Source of the DNA: Bog-473 sp963850095
Lineage (GTDB): Bacteria; Actinomycetota; Acidimicrobiia; Acidimicrobiales; RAAP-2
NCBI GenBank assembly: GCA_963850095.1
Contig: CAWKJX010000011.1
Span: 67,652-131,651 of the forward strand
Reading direction: 5' to 3'
DNA length: 64,000 bases
Shown here: in pieces, positions 1-7,794 of the stretch
Layout: every line of letters begins with the position of its first letter
Position numbering within the stretch: the stretch's first letter is position 1
Notes under the pieces: model-generated
What the model was told of the DNA's origin: nothing
Databases searched by the model: none
Seen by the model: the letters and a program-made list of their open reading frames with translations, nothing else
Made by a program: the position numbers and the translations under genes

Positions 1-1
1 C

Positions 2-226
2 GGCGGGTGCTCGGGCTACAGCTACGAAATGTTCTTCGACACCGAGCTGATGGCCGACGACGTGGTCCGCGAGTTCGACACCGTCAAGGTGGTGGTCGAC
101 GCCGCCAGCGCCGAGCTGCTCACCGGGTCGACCCTCGACTACAGCGACGGGCTCCAGGGCGCCGGGTTCCACATCACCAACCCCAACGCGACCCGCACGT
201 GCGGTTGCGGCTCCTCTTTCAGCTGA
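2..226 (+). CDS. A-type iron-sulfur carrier (IscA/ErpA family), 5'-truncated by window edge
   Basis: The visible 74 residues are the C-terminal part of an A-type Fe-S carrier, which receives clusters and hands them to apo-enzymes in the cytoplasm. The frame is open from base 2, so the start lies outside the window. The three family cysteines are present: one in GGCSGY near the visible beginning and two in the terminal CGCGSSF. The segment between them (FHITNPNATRTCGCG) matches the family's 'NPNA...CGCG' ending. The next gene, 85 bp on, encodes a 2Fe-2S protein, a plausible client, but no shared transcript can be proven. IscA, ErpA and SufA subtypes cannot be separated from this part. Confidence 0.9.
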   Translation, partial: GGCSGYSYEMFFDTELMADDVVREFDTVKVVVDAASAELLTGSTLDYSDGLQGAGFHITNPNATRTCGCGSSFS

Positions 227-311
227 TCCCCCGCCCGTCCGGGCACTCGGTCCCCTGACCGGCATCGACATCGGCACCGGCAGCCCCGCCGGGCGGCCCG
301 CCGCGGCGAGC

Positions 312-1976
312 GTGACCTTCGTCCTCAACGGTGAGGACGTGGCGGTCGCCGACGGTACTTCGCTCCTCGACGCGCTGCGCGAGGAACTCGGCTGCCGATC
401 GGTGAAGGACGGCTGCAGCCCGCAGGGCCAGTGCGGGTGCTGCACCGTGTGGGTCGACGGCGCGCCGCGCGTCGCCTGCGTCACCCCGGTGCGCCGGATC
501 GCCGGTCGCCATGTGACGACGCTCGAGGGTGTGCCCGACGAGGCCCGGCTCCGCTGGGCCGGAGCGTTCGTGACCCGGGGCGCCAGCCAGTGCGGCTTCT
601 GCACGCCGGGCATCATCATGCGCCTGGCCGCGCTCGAGGCCGGGTCGGGTGGTCGCACTCCGTCGCGCCGCGACATCGAGGCCGGGTTGCGCGCCCACCT
701 CTGCCGCTGTACCGGGTGGCAGTCGATCGTCGAGGCGGCGGAGGACGCGTTGGGTCTCGAGACCGCCCGGGCCCCGGCCGCCGCGCCGCCGCGCCACGCC
801 GTCATGGCGGCGTGGCGGGCCCAGATCGAGGGCCCTTACGTCCAGGTGTCGGGCCCCGACGTCGTCCTCGGTGGCGGCGACTTCGCCGACGACACGTCGC
901 CGAAAGACGCCCTGGTCCAGCTGGGGGCCGGGGCGCCCCTGGCGGCCGGCGTGCGCGCCGCCCGGGCCGCCGCCGGCCGCGTGCAGGGCCGCAACAGCAC
1001 CGTGCCCCTGTCGCACCCGGTCGGGCTGCCCGAGGGCGAGTGGGCCCTCACGCTGCAGACCACCTGGGTCGAGCCGGCCTACCTCGAGCCGGACGCCAGC
1101 TGGAGCCGTCCCGGCGGGATCCCCGCCTCGCCGCTGGCCAACGGAGGTGCCTTCGGCGGGAAGCGCCACAGCCCGGTGCCCGCCCGCGCCGCCGCGCTGG
1201 CCGACGAAGTGGGCCAGGCCGTGCGCGTGCTGTGGCGTCGCGAAGACGTGGTCCGTCTCGGTCCCAAGCGCCCGCCCGTCGCCGTCGCGTTGCGTCCGGA
1301 CAGCACGGGCATCCTGCGGGTCGGGCGCACGGTCGGCTCGGTCGGGCTCGGCCCTCTGGTGGCGCGGGTCCACGCGTGGTGCCCGGGGGTCGAGGTCGAG
1401 GAGGTGGCCATCGCCGGGCCGCCGGTGTCGCCCGCACTGCGCGGCGCCGGCTGGGCCGAGCTCCTGGCCGCCGTGCACGCGTCGGGCGCCCCCCCGGCTC
1501 CGGCGGGGACGGGCGCCGTCGAGGTGCACCTGCCCGGGGCCGGGCGTGCCCGCGTCCACGTGCGGCTGGGCGAGGGCGAGCGCGGACGGGTCGACGTGGA
1601 GGTGTGGGCGGGCGAGGTCCTCGACACCGTGACCCTGCGCTCGTACGCGCTCGGCGCCGTGCACCAGGCCCTCGGGATGGTCTGGAGCGAGGGCATCGCG
1701 GCGGATGACGCCGGCGAGCCGGTCGACCTGACCATCCGCTCCTTCGGGATCCTCTCCGCCCGCGACATGCCCGAGGTCACCGTCACCCTGCACGAGGCGC
1801 GCACCTGGCCGGTCAACGGCTCCGACGCCGTCTTCGTGGCCACGCTGGCCGCGGCCTGGCTGGCCGAGGGCCTGCCGGCGCTCTGGCCCACCCGCCGTGC
1901 CGCCGTCCGGGCCCCGCGACGCGACGTGCCAGCATCGGGCCCCCGAGAGGAACCAGAGCAGGAGGAGCAGCCATGA
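312..1976 (+). CDS. 2Fe-2S (CoxS-like) domain fused to a shortened, degenerate molybdo-hydroxylase domain
   Basis: This 554-residue protein starts at GTG 312. Residues 1-150 are a complete small subunit of the xanthine dehydrogenase/CO dehydrogenase family: plant-type 2Fe-2S cysteines C35, C41, C44 and C56, then the second cluster C94/C97 and C131/C133 (QCGFCTPG, CRCTGW). Residues ~165-525 keep landmarks of the molybdopterin large subunit, including a VEPAYLEPDA segment and NGGAFGGK (~277-284), but this part is about half the usual ~750 residues. The C-terminal region that normally reads 'GEPPLFLA' with the catalytic Glu here reads GSDAVFVA (~503-510), so the Glu is missing. The Fe-S part probably still transfers electrons; hydroxylase activity is doubtful. 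It overlaps the next gene by ATGA (1973-1976). Confidence 0.75.
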   Translation: MTFVLNGEDVAVADGTSLLDALREELGCRSVKDGCSPQGQCGCCTVWVDGAPRVACVTPVRRIAGRHVTTLEGVPDEARLRWAGAFVTRGASQCGFCTPGIIMRLAALEAGSGGRTPSRRDIEAGLRAHLCRCTGWQSIVEAAEDALGLETARAPAAAPPRHAVMAAWRAQIEGPYVQVSGPDVVLGGGDFADDTSPKDALVQLGAGAPLAAGVRAARAAAGRVQGRNSTVPLSHPVGLPEGEWALTLQTTWVEPAYLEPDASWSRPGGIPASPLANGGAFGGKRHSPVPARAAALADEVGQAVRVLWRREDVVRLGPKRPPVAVALRPDSTGILRVGRTVGSVGLGPLVARVHAWCPGVEVEEVAIAGPPVSPALRGAGWAELLAAVHASGAPPAPAGTGAVEVHLPGAGRARVHVRLGEGERGRVDVEVWAGEVLDTVTLRSYALGAVHQALGMVWSEGIAADDAGEPVDLTIRSFGILSARDMPEVTVTLHEARTWPVNGSDAVFVATLAAAWLAEGLPALWPTRRAAVRAPRRDVPASGPREEPEQEEQP

Positions 1977-2341
1977 GCCCAGCCGTCGGTCCCTACGCCC
2001 CCGTCCGCCGCGTCGGCGACTGGGTCATCACGTCGGGCCAGGTCGGCCTGGCCACCGACGCCGGCGGGGCGGCCGCGCTGGTGCCCGGCGGCACGCTGGC
2101 CGAGCTCCACCAGGCGCTGCGCAACGTGGCCGAGGTGCTGGCCGTCGAGGGTGCCACCCTGGGCGACGTGGTGAAGACGACGCTCTACCTGGTCGACATG
2201 GGCGAGTTCGCCGCCGTCAACGAGGTCTGGGTGGAGTACTTCACCGACGACCGCCCCACACGCTCGGCCGTGGCCGTGGCCGCGCTGCCCATCGGCGCGC
2301 GCGTCGAGGTCGAGGCCTGGGCCTACGCGCCGGTGGCCTGA
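1973..2341 (+). CDS. RidA/YjgF-family protein (enamine/imine deaminase)
   Basis: This 122-residue protein has the RidA fold: 'GDWVITSGQVGLA' at the N-terminus, then the strand containing the Arg of TRSAVAV followed by ALPIGARVEVEAWA. RidA enzymes hydrolyse reactive 2-aminoacrylate-type enamines released by PLP enzymes; the Arg binds the substrate carboxylate. Length fits the family (about 125). A strong ribosome site (AGGAGGAG at 1959-1966) precedes ATG 1973, and the start overlaps the previous stop, so the two genes are probably co-translated. The 3' end overlaps the convergent glnR gene by 19 bp. Other Rid subfamilies lack deaminase activity, so the exact substrate is unknown. Confidence 0.85.
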   Translation: MSPAVGPYAPVRRVGDWVITSGQVGLATDAGGAAALVPGGTLAELHQALRNVAEVLAVEGATLGDVVKTTLYLVDMGEFAAVNEVWVEYFTDDRPTRSAVAVAALPIGARVEVEAWAYAPVA

Positions 2342-3090
2342 GGCGCCGGCGTGGCCGAAGGTGCCGCGGCCGGTGCCCCGCCCGCCCCGTTGCGCTGGGT
2401 GACCCCGGGGTGCCAGGCCACCTGGCCGAAGCGGTAGCCCACCGAGCGCACCGTCTGGATCAGGTGGGCGTGCTCCTCGCCCAGCTTGGCCCGCAGGCGC
2501 CGGATGTGGACGTCGACCGTGCGGGCGCCGCCGTAGTACTCGTAGCCCCAGACCCGGCTGAGCAGCGTCTCGCGGGTGAAGACCTTGGCCGGGTGCCCGG
2601 CCAGGAAGCGCAGCAGCTCGTATTCCATGTAGGTGAGGTCCAGCACCCGGCCCGCCACCGCCGCCTGGTACGTCTCGAGGTTCAGCATGAGCGGCCCGTA
2701 CTCAATGATGTCGGGCCGCATGCTCTGCCCGGTGCGCCAGAACAGGTGCTGCAGGCGCGCCACGAGCTCCTCGGGTCGCGCCGGCAGGACGCAGAAGTCG
2801 TCGTAGAGGTCGTCGCGCAGCAGGAGCTCGCCCACCTGGCCCGAGGCGATGGCGAGCAGCAATGGCGTCATCGGCACCTCGCGCATGCGCAGATGTCGAC
2901 AGAAGGCCACCGCGGCCGTCATGTCGTGGCCGGCCACGACGAGGGCACCCGAGTAGCCCACGGCGCGCCCGTCCGGCGCGGGGGCGATGTCGTCGGTCCC
3001 CGACACGCCGTGGTGGCTGAGGCCCGCGCTCTGGAGCGCGAGGGTCACCTCGGCGGGCAGGTCGGCGGGGAAGCAGAGCAGCGGGTCCAT
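2323..3090 (-). CDS. glnR: GlnR-like OmpR-family nitrogen regulator
   Basis: This 255-residue protein has an atypical receiver-like N-terminal half (~1-125) and an OmpR/PhoB winged-helix DNA-binding half (~135-225: LTYMEYELLRFLAGHP, RVWGYEYYGGARTVDVH, VRSVGYRF). The C-terminal half is close to actinobacterial GlnR. The normal phospho-accepting Asp is not evident (the strand reads GALVVAGHD), which fits GlnR, known to work without ordinary phosphorylation. It begins 10 bp after the glnA stop on the same strand, so it is probably co-transcribed with glutamine synthetase, its classical target. A low-complexity Ala/Pro tail follows the wing. It could be another OmpR-type regulator, but the neighbour argues strongly for nitrogen control. 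Confidence 0.82.
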   Translation of the reverse strand: MDPLLCFPADLPAEVTLALQSAGLSHHGVSGTDDIAPAPDGRAVGYSGALVVAGHDMTAAVAFCRHLRMREVPMTPLLLAIASGQVGELLLRDDLYDDFCVLPARPEELVARLQHLFWRTGQSMRPDIIEYGPLMLNLETYQAAVAGRVLDLTYMEYELLRFLAGHPAKVFTRETLLSRVWGYEYYGGARTVDVHIRRLRAKLGEEHAHLIQTVRSVGYRFGQVAWHPGVTQRNGAGGAPAAAPSATPAPQATGA

Positions 3091-3100
3091 CGGCGCGTGG

Positions 3101-4435
3101 TCAGAGCCGAGGCAGGTAGCGATCGAGCTCGAACTGGGTGACCTCGACCTGGTAGGCGTCCCACTCCTCGCGCTTGTTGCGGATGAACCACTCGAAGACG
3201 TGGTCGCCCAGGGTGTCGGCCAGCAGCTCGGAGCGTTCCATTTCGTTGACGGCGTCGTGCAGGCTCGGGGGCAGCGGCTCTATTCCCTTCTGGGCCAGCT
3301 CCTTGGGGCTGAGGGCGAACAGGTTGTCGTCGGCCTCGGGCGGCAGCGGGTAGTCCTCAGTCAGGCCCCGCAACCCGGCGGCCAGGATCACGGCGAACGC
3401 CAGGTACGGGTTGCAGGCGCTGTCGGGCGCCCGGTACTCGAGCCGGGTCGACTCGACCTTGCCCATTTTGACCACGGGGACCCGCACCAGGGCCGAGCGG
3501 TTGTTGCGGGCCCAGCTCACGTGGACGGGGGCCTCGTAGCCGCCGATGAGGCGCTTGTACGAATTGACCCACTGGTTGGTCACGGCGGTGATTTCGCGGG
3601 CGTGGTGCAGCAGGCCGGCGATGAAGCGGCGCGCCACCTCCGAGAGCCCGTAGCGGTCGGTTTCGTCGACGAACGCGTTGCGCTCGCCCTCCCACAGCGA
3701 GATGTGCGTGTGCATGCCCGAGCCCTGCACGCCCGACACCGGCTTGGGCATGAAGGAGGCGTAGACGCCTTCTTGGCGCGCCATCTCCTTGATCACCATG
3801 CGGGTGGTCATGACCGTGTCGGCCATGGTGAGCGCGTCGGTGTAGCGCAGGTCGATTTCGTGCTGGCTGGGCGCGTCCTCGTGCTGGGTGTGCTCGACCG
3901 GGATGCCCATCTCCTCGAGCACGAGCACCGAGCGCCGCCGCAGGTCGCTCGTCAGGTCGGCCACGGTCAGGTCGAAGTACGAGCCCGAGTCGAGGAGCAC
4001 CGGTCCGCGTTCGGGGTCGGCGTCGGCGAAGTAGAAGTACTCGACCTCGGGCGAGGCGAAGAAGTTGTAACCGGCGGCGCGGGCTTGCTCGAGCGTGCGG
4101 CGCAGCGCGTACCGGGGGTCACCCTCGAAGGGCGTGCCGTCCAGGTTGGCGATGTCGCAGAAGACGCGGGCGACCTGGGCGTCGTCGTGGTGCCACGGCA
4201 GCAGTTGGAAGGTCTTGGGATCGGGGCGGGCCAGCACGTCGGCCTCCTGCACCCGGCTGAACCCGTCGATGGCCGAGCCGTCGAAGGTCATGCCCTCGTC
4301 GAGGGCGTTGTCCAGCTCGGCCGAGGTGATGTTGAAGCCCTTGGGCGTCCCCAGCACGTCGGTGAACCACAGCTGGACGAAGCGGATGCCCCGCTCCTCC
4401 ACCGTCCGCAGCACATAGTCACGTTGGCTCTGCAC
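3101..4435 (-). CDS. glnA: Glutamine synthetase type I (alpha subtype)
   Basis: A 444-residue enzyme that makes glutamine from glutamate, ammonia and ATP as a cytoplasmic dodecamer. Visible landmarks are FDGSAIDGFSR, PEVEYFYF, GSGMHTHISLW, the NRSALVRVP region and ESTRLEYRAPD. Length and the Arg at position 61 (GFSRVQEAD, equivalent to the feedback Arg of Bacillus GS) fit GSI-alpha. The loop where GSI-beta carries its adenylylated Tyr reads DDNLFALSPKE, with Phe instead of Tyr, so adenylylation is not expected and control should be by feedback and by GlnR. Start is GTG 4435. The gene is divergent from the hydrolase gene at 4498 and leads into glnR. Confidence 0.95.
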   Translation of the reverse strand: MQSQRDYVLRTVEERGIRFVQLWFTDVLGTPKGFNITSAELDNALDEGMTFDGSAIDGFSRVQEADVLARPDPKTFQLLPWHHDDAQVARVFCDIANLDGTPFEGDPRYALRRTLEQARAAGYNFFASPEVEYFYFADADPERGPVLLDSGSYFDLTVADLTSDLRRRSVLVLEEMGIPVEHTQHEDAPSQHEIDLRYTDALTMADTVMTTRMVIKEMARQEGVYASFMPKPVSGVQGSGMHTHISLWEGERNAFVDETDRYGLSEVARRFIAGLLHHAREITAVTNQWVNSYKRLIGGYEAPVHVSWARNNRSALVRVPVVKMGKVESTRLEYRAPDSACNPYLAFAVILAAGLRGLTEDYPLPPEADDNLFALSPKELAQKGIEPLPPSLHDAVNEMERSELLADTLGDHVFEWFIRNKREEWDAYQVEVTQFELDRYLPRL

Positions 4436-4484
4436 CGCACAAGCTTCGCAGTTCCGGGGCCGTCTCCCTAAATCCGGCCGTCGC

Positions 4485-4490
4485 TACCCT
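4485..4490 (+). promoter_or_regulatory. -10-like TACCCT, 7 nt before GTG 4498 (candidate leaderless promoter)
   Basis: TACCCT fits the actinobacterial -10 pattern TANNNT and ends 7 nt before the GTG start, which would place the mRNA 5' end at or near the start codon. No ribosome site is seen in front of that codon. Confidence 0.5.
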
Positions 4491-4497
4491 GGTCGGC

Positions 4498-5376
4498 GTG
4501 CCCGCCGCTTCCGACTCCTCGGACTCCTGCAGCTCCTCGGCCTCCCCCGCGGCGGCCGAGGCTCTGGCCGTGCCGGTGGGCCGGGCCACGCTGCACGGCG
4601 TCCGCCTCGGCTCGGGGGGCAGCCCGCAGCTCGTCTTCCTGCACGCGGGGATCGCCGACCACCGCAGCTGGTCGGGTCTGCTGCCCCTTCTCGCACCCGA
4701 CATGGACCTGGTGGCGTACGACCAGCGCGGCTTCGGGGCCACCACCTACGCGGCGGAGGCCCACGACCAGGTGGCCGATCTGTCGGCCGTGCTGGACGCG
4801 TGCGGCTACGGGCGTCCCGTGCTCGTGGGCAACTCACGCGGCGGGCAGATCGCGTTGGACTTCGCGCTCACCCATCCCGAGCGGGTGGCCGCGCTGGTTC
4901 TGCTGGCACCCGCCGTCTCGGGGGCACCGCGAGTGACCGCGTCGGACCTGCGGCCCGAAGAGGCCGCCTTCTGGGAGGAACTGGAGGCGGCCGAGGCGGC
5001 CGGGGACCTCGACGGGCTCAACCGGGGCGAAATCAGGTTGTGGCTCGACGGGCTCGACGCGCCCGAGGGCCGGGTGACCGCCGCGCCGCGCCGCCTCGCC
5101 CTCGACATGAACGCCATTGCCCTGTCGGCCACCAGCCCGGGTCACGAGCCGCGCGTCGTCGACGCCTGGTCGCGGGCGGCCGAGGTCACCTGCCCGGTTC
5201 TCGTGGTCGTGGGCGACCTCGACATGAGCCACATCAGGGCCCGGTGTCACGACCTGGCCGGCCGAATCCCCGGCGCGCGGCTGGAGGTCATGCCCGGGGT
5301 GGCGCATCTGCCCGCGCTCGAACGGCCCGACGCGGTGGCGGGCCTGCTGCGCGCGTTCCTCGGCCACCCGGCCTGA
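4498..5376 (+). CDS. Alpha/beta-hydrolase fold enzyme
   Basis: A 292-residue serine hydrolase. After a low-complexity Ser/Ala N-terminus (~1-25) comes the fold: oxyanion strand VFLHAG, YDQRGFG, nucleophile elbow GNSRGG (Ser), then the acid in VVGDLDMSH and the His in GVAHLPALERP. The catalytic triad is therefore complete. The shape resembles the MhpC/3-oxoadipate enol-lactonase group, but substrate cannot be deduced. GTG 4498 is chosen because a TANNNT box lies 7 nt upstream; the poorly conserved N-terminus could also mean that translation starts further in. It stands alone between divergent glnA and nadE. Confidence 0.85.
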   Translation: MPAASDSSDSCSSSASPAAAEALAVPVGRATLHGVRLGSGGSPQLVFLHAGIADHRSWSGLLPLLAPDMDLVAYDQRGFGATTYAAEAHDQVADLSAVLDACGYGRPVLVGNSRGGQIALDFALTHPERVAALVLLAPAVSGAPRVTASDLRPEEAAFWEELEAAEAAGDLDGLNRGEIRLWLDGLDAPEGRVTAAPRRLALDMNAIALSATSPGHEPRVVDAWSRAAEVTCPVLVVVGDLDMSHIRARCHDLAGRIPGARLEVMPGVAHLPALERPDAVAGLLRAFLGHPA

Positions 5377-5406
5377 CGGCCCCTCCGAGTCGGCCCGCAC
5401 CCCCGG

Positions 5407-5412
5407 TAATCT
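5407..5412 (+). promoter_or_regulatory. -10-like TAATCT, 6 nt before ATG of nadE
   Basis: TAATCT followed by 6 nt and ATG 5419. It is the best match to TAtaaT in this neighbourhood and implies a leaderless or near-leaderless nadE transcript. Confidence 0.6.
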
Positions 5413-5418
5413 GGGTCG

Positions 5419-7158
5419 ATGACGCACCTGCGCCTGGCTGCCGCGCAGCTCAACACCGTCGTCGGTGACCTGGGCGGCAACGTGGAGCGCATCCTCGGCG
5501 CCCTGGCGGCGGCCGAGGCGGCCGGCGCCGACATCTGCATTGTGCCCGAGCTGGCCATTCCCGGCTATCCGCCCGAGGATCTGCTCCTCAAGCCCGGATT
5601 CGTGGCCGACAACGTCGCCGCACTGGAGAAGGTGGCCGCCGCCACGGGACAGTGCGCCGTCGTGGTGGGCTTCGTCGGCGCGGCCGACGGCGGGGTCGGG
5701 CTGGCCAACGCGGCGGCGGTGTGCGCCGGGGGTCGCATCGTCGGCGTCTACCGCAAGCGGTTCCTGCCCAACTACGGCGTGTTCGACGAACAGCGCTGGT
5801 TCGTCCCCAGCCACGAGCCGCCGACGCTGTTCGGGATCGCCGGGGCCTGGGTCGGCGTGTCGATCTGCGAGGACGTGTGGTTCGACGACGGCCCGGTGGC
5901 CCACGAGGGCCGGGCCGGGGCCGACGTCGTGGTGAACCTGAACGCGTCCCCCTACAACCGGGGCCGGCGCGACGAGCGCCTGTCGATGCTGCGCGGCCGG
6001 GTGGAGGAGGCCGGCTGCGCCATCGCCTACGTCAACCAGGTGGGCGGGCAGGACGAGCTCGTGTTCGACGGCGACTCGCTCGTCGTGGCGGCCGACGGGA
6101 CGCTGGTGGCGTCGGGCGCGCAGTTCGACACCGACCTGGTCGTCGTCGACCTCCCGATCGGCCCCCACCGCCCGCACGGCGTCACCGAGCTGCTGCCCCG
6201 CGTCGTCGTGACCGCGCCCCGCCCGGGCGAGCGTCCCGCGCTGGCGCCGGCGACGTTGCGGCCGCCGCTGAGCGACCACGCCGAGGTCTATGCCGCGTTG
6301 GTGCTCGGCACGCGCGACTACCTGTCCAAGAACGGGTTCTCCGAGGCGGTGATCGGCCTGTCCGGCGGCATCGACTCGTCACTGGTGGCGGCCGTCGCCG
6401 TCGACGCCCTGGGCCCGGCGCGCGTGCACGGGCTGTCCATGCCCTCGCGCTACTCGAGCGGCGGGTCGCGCCACGACGCCGAGGTCCTGGCCGAGCGGCT
6501 CGGCATCGACCTCAAGGTGGTGCCGATCGAAGAGGCCCACGTGGCCTTCGCCTCCATGCTGGCCCCGGTGCTCGGGCGCGAACCGTTCGGCCTGACCGAC
6601 GAGAACCTGCAGTCGCGCCTGCGCGGGGTGCTGCTGATGGCCGTCTCCAACGCCAACGGGTGGATTGTGCTCACCACCGGCAACAAGAGCGAAATGGCGA
6701 CGGGCTACTCCACCCTCTACGGCGACTCCGCCGGCGGTTTCGCCGTCATAAAGGACGTGCCCAAGACTTTGGTCTACGAGCTGTGCCGTTTCCGCAACAC
6801 CCAGGCCGTCCTCGAGGGCCTGCCCGGACCCATTCCCGACGACGTGCTCGACAAGCCGCCCTCGGCCGAGCTGCGCCCCGATCAGCGCGACGACCAGTCG
6901 TTGCCGCCCTACGAGGAGCTCGACCCCGTGCTGGCGGGCTACGTCGAGCGTGACCGCACGGCGGCCGAGCTGGTGGCCGAGGGCTTCGACCCGGTGGTGG
7001 TGGACCAGGTGGTGCGCCTCGTCGACGGGGCCGAGTACAAGCGGCGCCAGAACCCGCCCGGGGTGCGCATCACCACCAAGGCCTTCGGCAAGGACCGTCG
7101 GATGCCCATCACCAACCGCTACCGCTCCTCGGCGCTCGAGGAGTCGGGAGGTGGCTGA
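5419..7158 (+). CDS. nadE: Glutamine-dependent NAD+ synthetase
   Basis: A 579-residue two-domain enzyme making NAD+ from deamido-NAD+, ATP and glutamine. The N-terminal nitrilase-type glutaminase (~1-260) shows its triad: Glu in VPELAIPGYPPEDLL, Lys in YRKRFLPNYGVFDE, Cys in GVSICEDVWF. The C-terminal synthetase (~290-579) has the pyrophosphatase loop GLSGGIDSSL and TTGNKSEMATGYSTLYGDS. Length fits the actinobacterial two-domain form. The start is fixed by a TANNNT box 6 nt upstream. It overlaps the following small gene by 8 bp. NadB and NadC of the de novo route are encoded at 49.6-52 kb. Confidence 0.95.
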   Translation: MTHLRLAAAQLNTVVGDLGGNVERILGALAAAEAAGADICIVPELAIPGYPPEDLLLKPGFVADNVAALEKVAAATGQCAVVVGFVGAADGGVGLANAAAVCAGGRIVGVYRKRFLPNYGVFDEQRWFVPSHEPPTLFGIAGAWVGVSICEDVWFDDGPVAHEGRAGADVVVNLNASPYNRGRRDERLSMLRGRVEEAGCAIAYVNQVGGQDELVFDGDSLVVAADGTLVASGAQFDTDLVVVDLPIGPHRPHGVTELLPRVVVTAPRPGERPALAPATLRPPLSDHAEVYAALVLGTRDYLSKNGFSEAVIGLSGGIDSSLVAAVAVDALGPARVHGLSMPSRYSSGGSRHDAEVLAERLGIDLKVVPIEEAHVAFASMLAPVLGREPFGLTDENLQSRLRGVLLMAVSNANGWIVLTTGNKSEMATGYSTLYGDSAGGFAVIKDVPKTLVYELCRFRNTQAVLEGLPGPIPDDVLDKPPSAELRPDQRDDQSLPPYEELDPVLAGYVERDRTAAELVAEGFDPVVVDQVVRLVDGAEYKRRQNPPGVRITTKAFGKDRRMPITNRYRSSALEESGGG

Positions 7159-7741
7159 GCCGGCGGGCTGGCGCGGCATCGACGAGCTGGCCGCACTGGT
7201 CGGGCACTACTGCTGGCTCGAGGGGCGGCTGTTCGAGCTGACCGGGCTCTGGGCCACCGCGCCGGCGCGGGACGGGTCGGAACCGGACGCGGCGGCCGAC
7301 GAGCTGCGGGTCTGGTGCGCCGCCTCCTCCAGGCGCCACGGCGAGCTGGCCGCCCGCTGGGCCCGGCGACTGCCCGTACGGGCCGGAGTGGACGCGGGGG
7401 CGCTGGTCGCGGCGCCCTCGGCCGCGCTGGCCGAGGCCCTGGTGGCCCTGGAGGCCGGGGTGGAGCCGGGCGACGGGGTGGCCGTGCTGGTGGGGACCGT
7501 CCTGCCCTGGGTGGACGAGCTCTACCGCCGCCACGCCGCCCTGGCCCTCGCGGTCAGCGAGGGGCCGGTCCAAGAAGTCCTGGCCGAGGCCCGCCGGGCC
7601 CTCGGGGGGGAGATCCGGGGCGGCCGCTCCCTGCTGGGGAGGGGCGGGGCCGAGCCATTCGTGACCTCGCGCACAATTGTGACGGTTTTAAGTCAAGCTC
7701 TTGAAGAAATCTGCGTTTTACCTGCTGTACACCCATCTTGA
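7151..7741 (+). CDS. Hypothetical helical protein downstream of nadE
   Basis: I do not recognise this 196-residue protein. Starting at GTG 7151 inside the last codons of nadE, it is rich in Ala, Leu, Glu and Arg and looks like a helix bundle (ALVGHYCWLEGRLFELTG, AASSRRHGELAARWARR, VLPWVDELYRRHAALALAV), somewhat like ferritin-like or DUF-type bundles. No signal peptide or membrane segment is evident. The last ~30 codons run into AT-richer DNA that probably holds the promoter of the sigma-factor gene, so the C-terminal residues may be poorly conserved. The 8-bp overlap suggests translation coupled to nadE. Confidence 0.65.
   Translation: MAEPAGWRGIDELAALVGHYCWLEGRLFELTGLWATAPARDGSEPDAAADELRVWCAASSRRHGELAARWARRLPVRAGVDAGALVAAPSAALAEALVALEAGVEPGDGVAVLVGTVLPWVDELYRRHAALALAVSEGPVQEVLAEARRALGGEIRGGRSLLGRGGAEPFVTSRTIVTVLSQALEEICVLPAVHPS
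7672..7681. promoter_or_regulatory. Perfect 10-bp palindrome CACAATTGTG upstream of the sigma-factor gene
   Basis: An AT-centred perfect palindrome about 115 bp before the sigma-factor start, in an AT-rich stretch unusual for this window. It could be an operator half-site pair. A role is inference only. Confidence 0.3.
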
Positions 7742-7750
7742 CATGACCAC

Positions 7751-7756
7751 TACACT
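7751..7756 (+). promoter_or_regulatory. Candidate -10 box (TACACT) for the sigma-factor gene
   Basis: TACACT fits TANNNT and lies 38 nt before GTG 7795, in AT-rich DNA. No convincing -35 at normal spacing was found; a TTGACA at 7738-7743 is only 7 bp away and therefore not its partner. Confidence 0.4.
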
Positions 7757-7794
7757 GTCAGAGCAACCACGCGCGTCAGGAACGGGCGCCCGCT

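Noticed and set aside
7738..7743. TTGACA as a -35 box for the sigma-factor gene.
   Set aside because: The nearest -10-like hexamer (TACACT) is only 7 bp downstream, far from the 16-19 bp needed.
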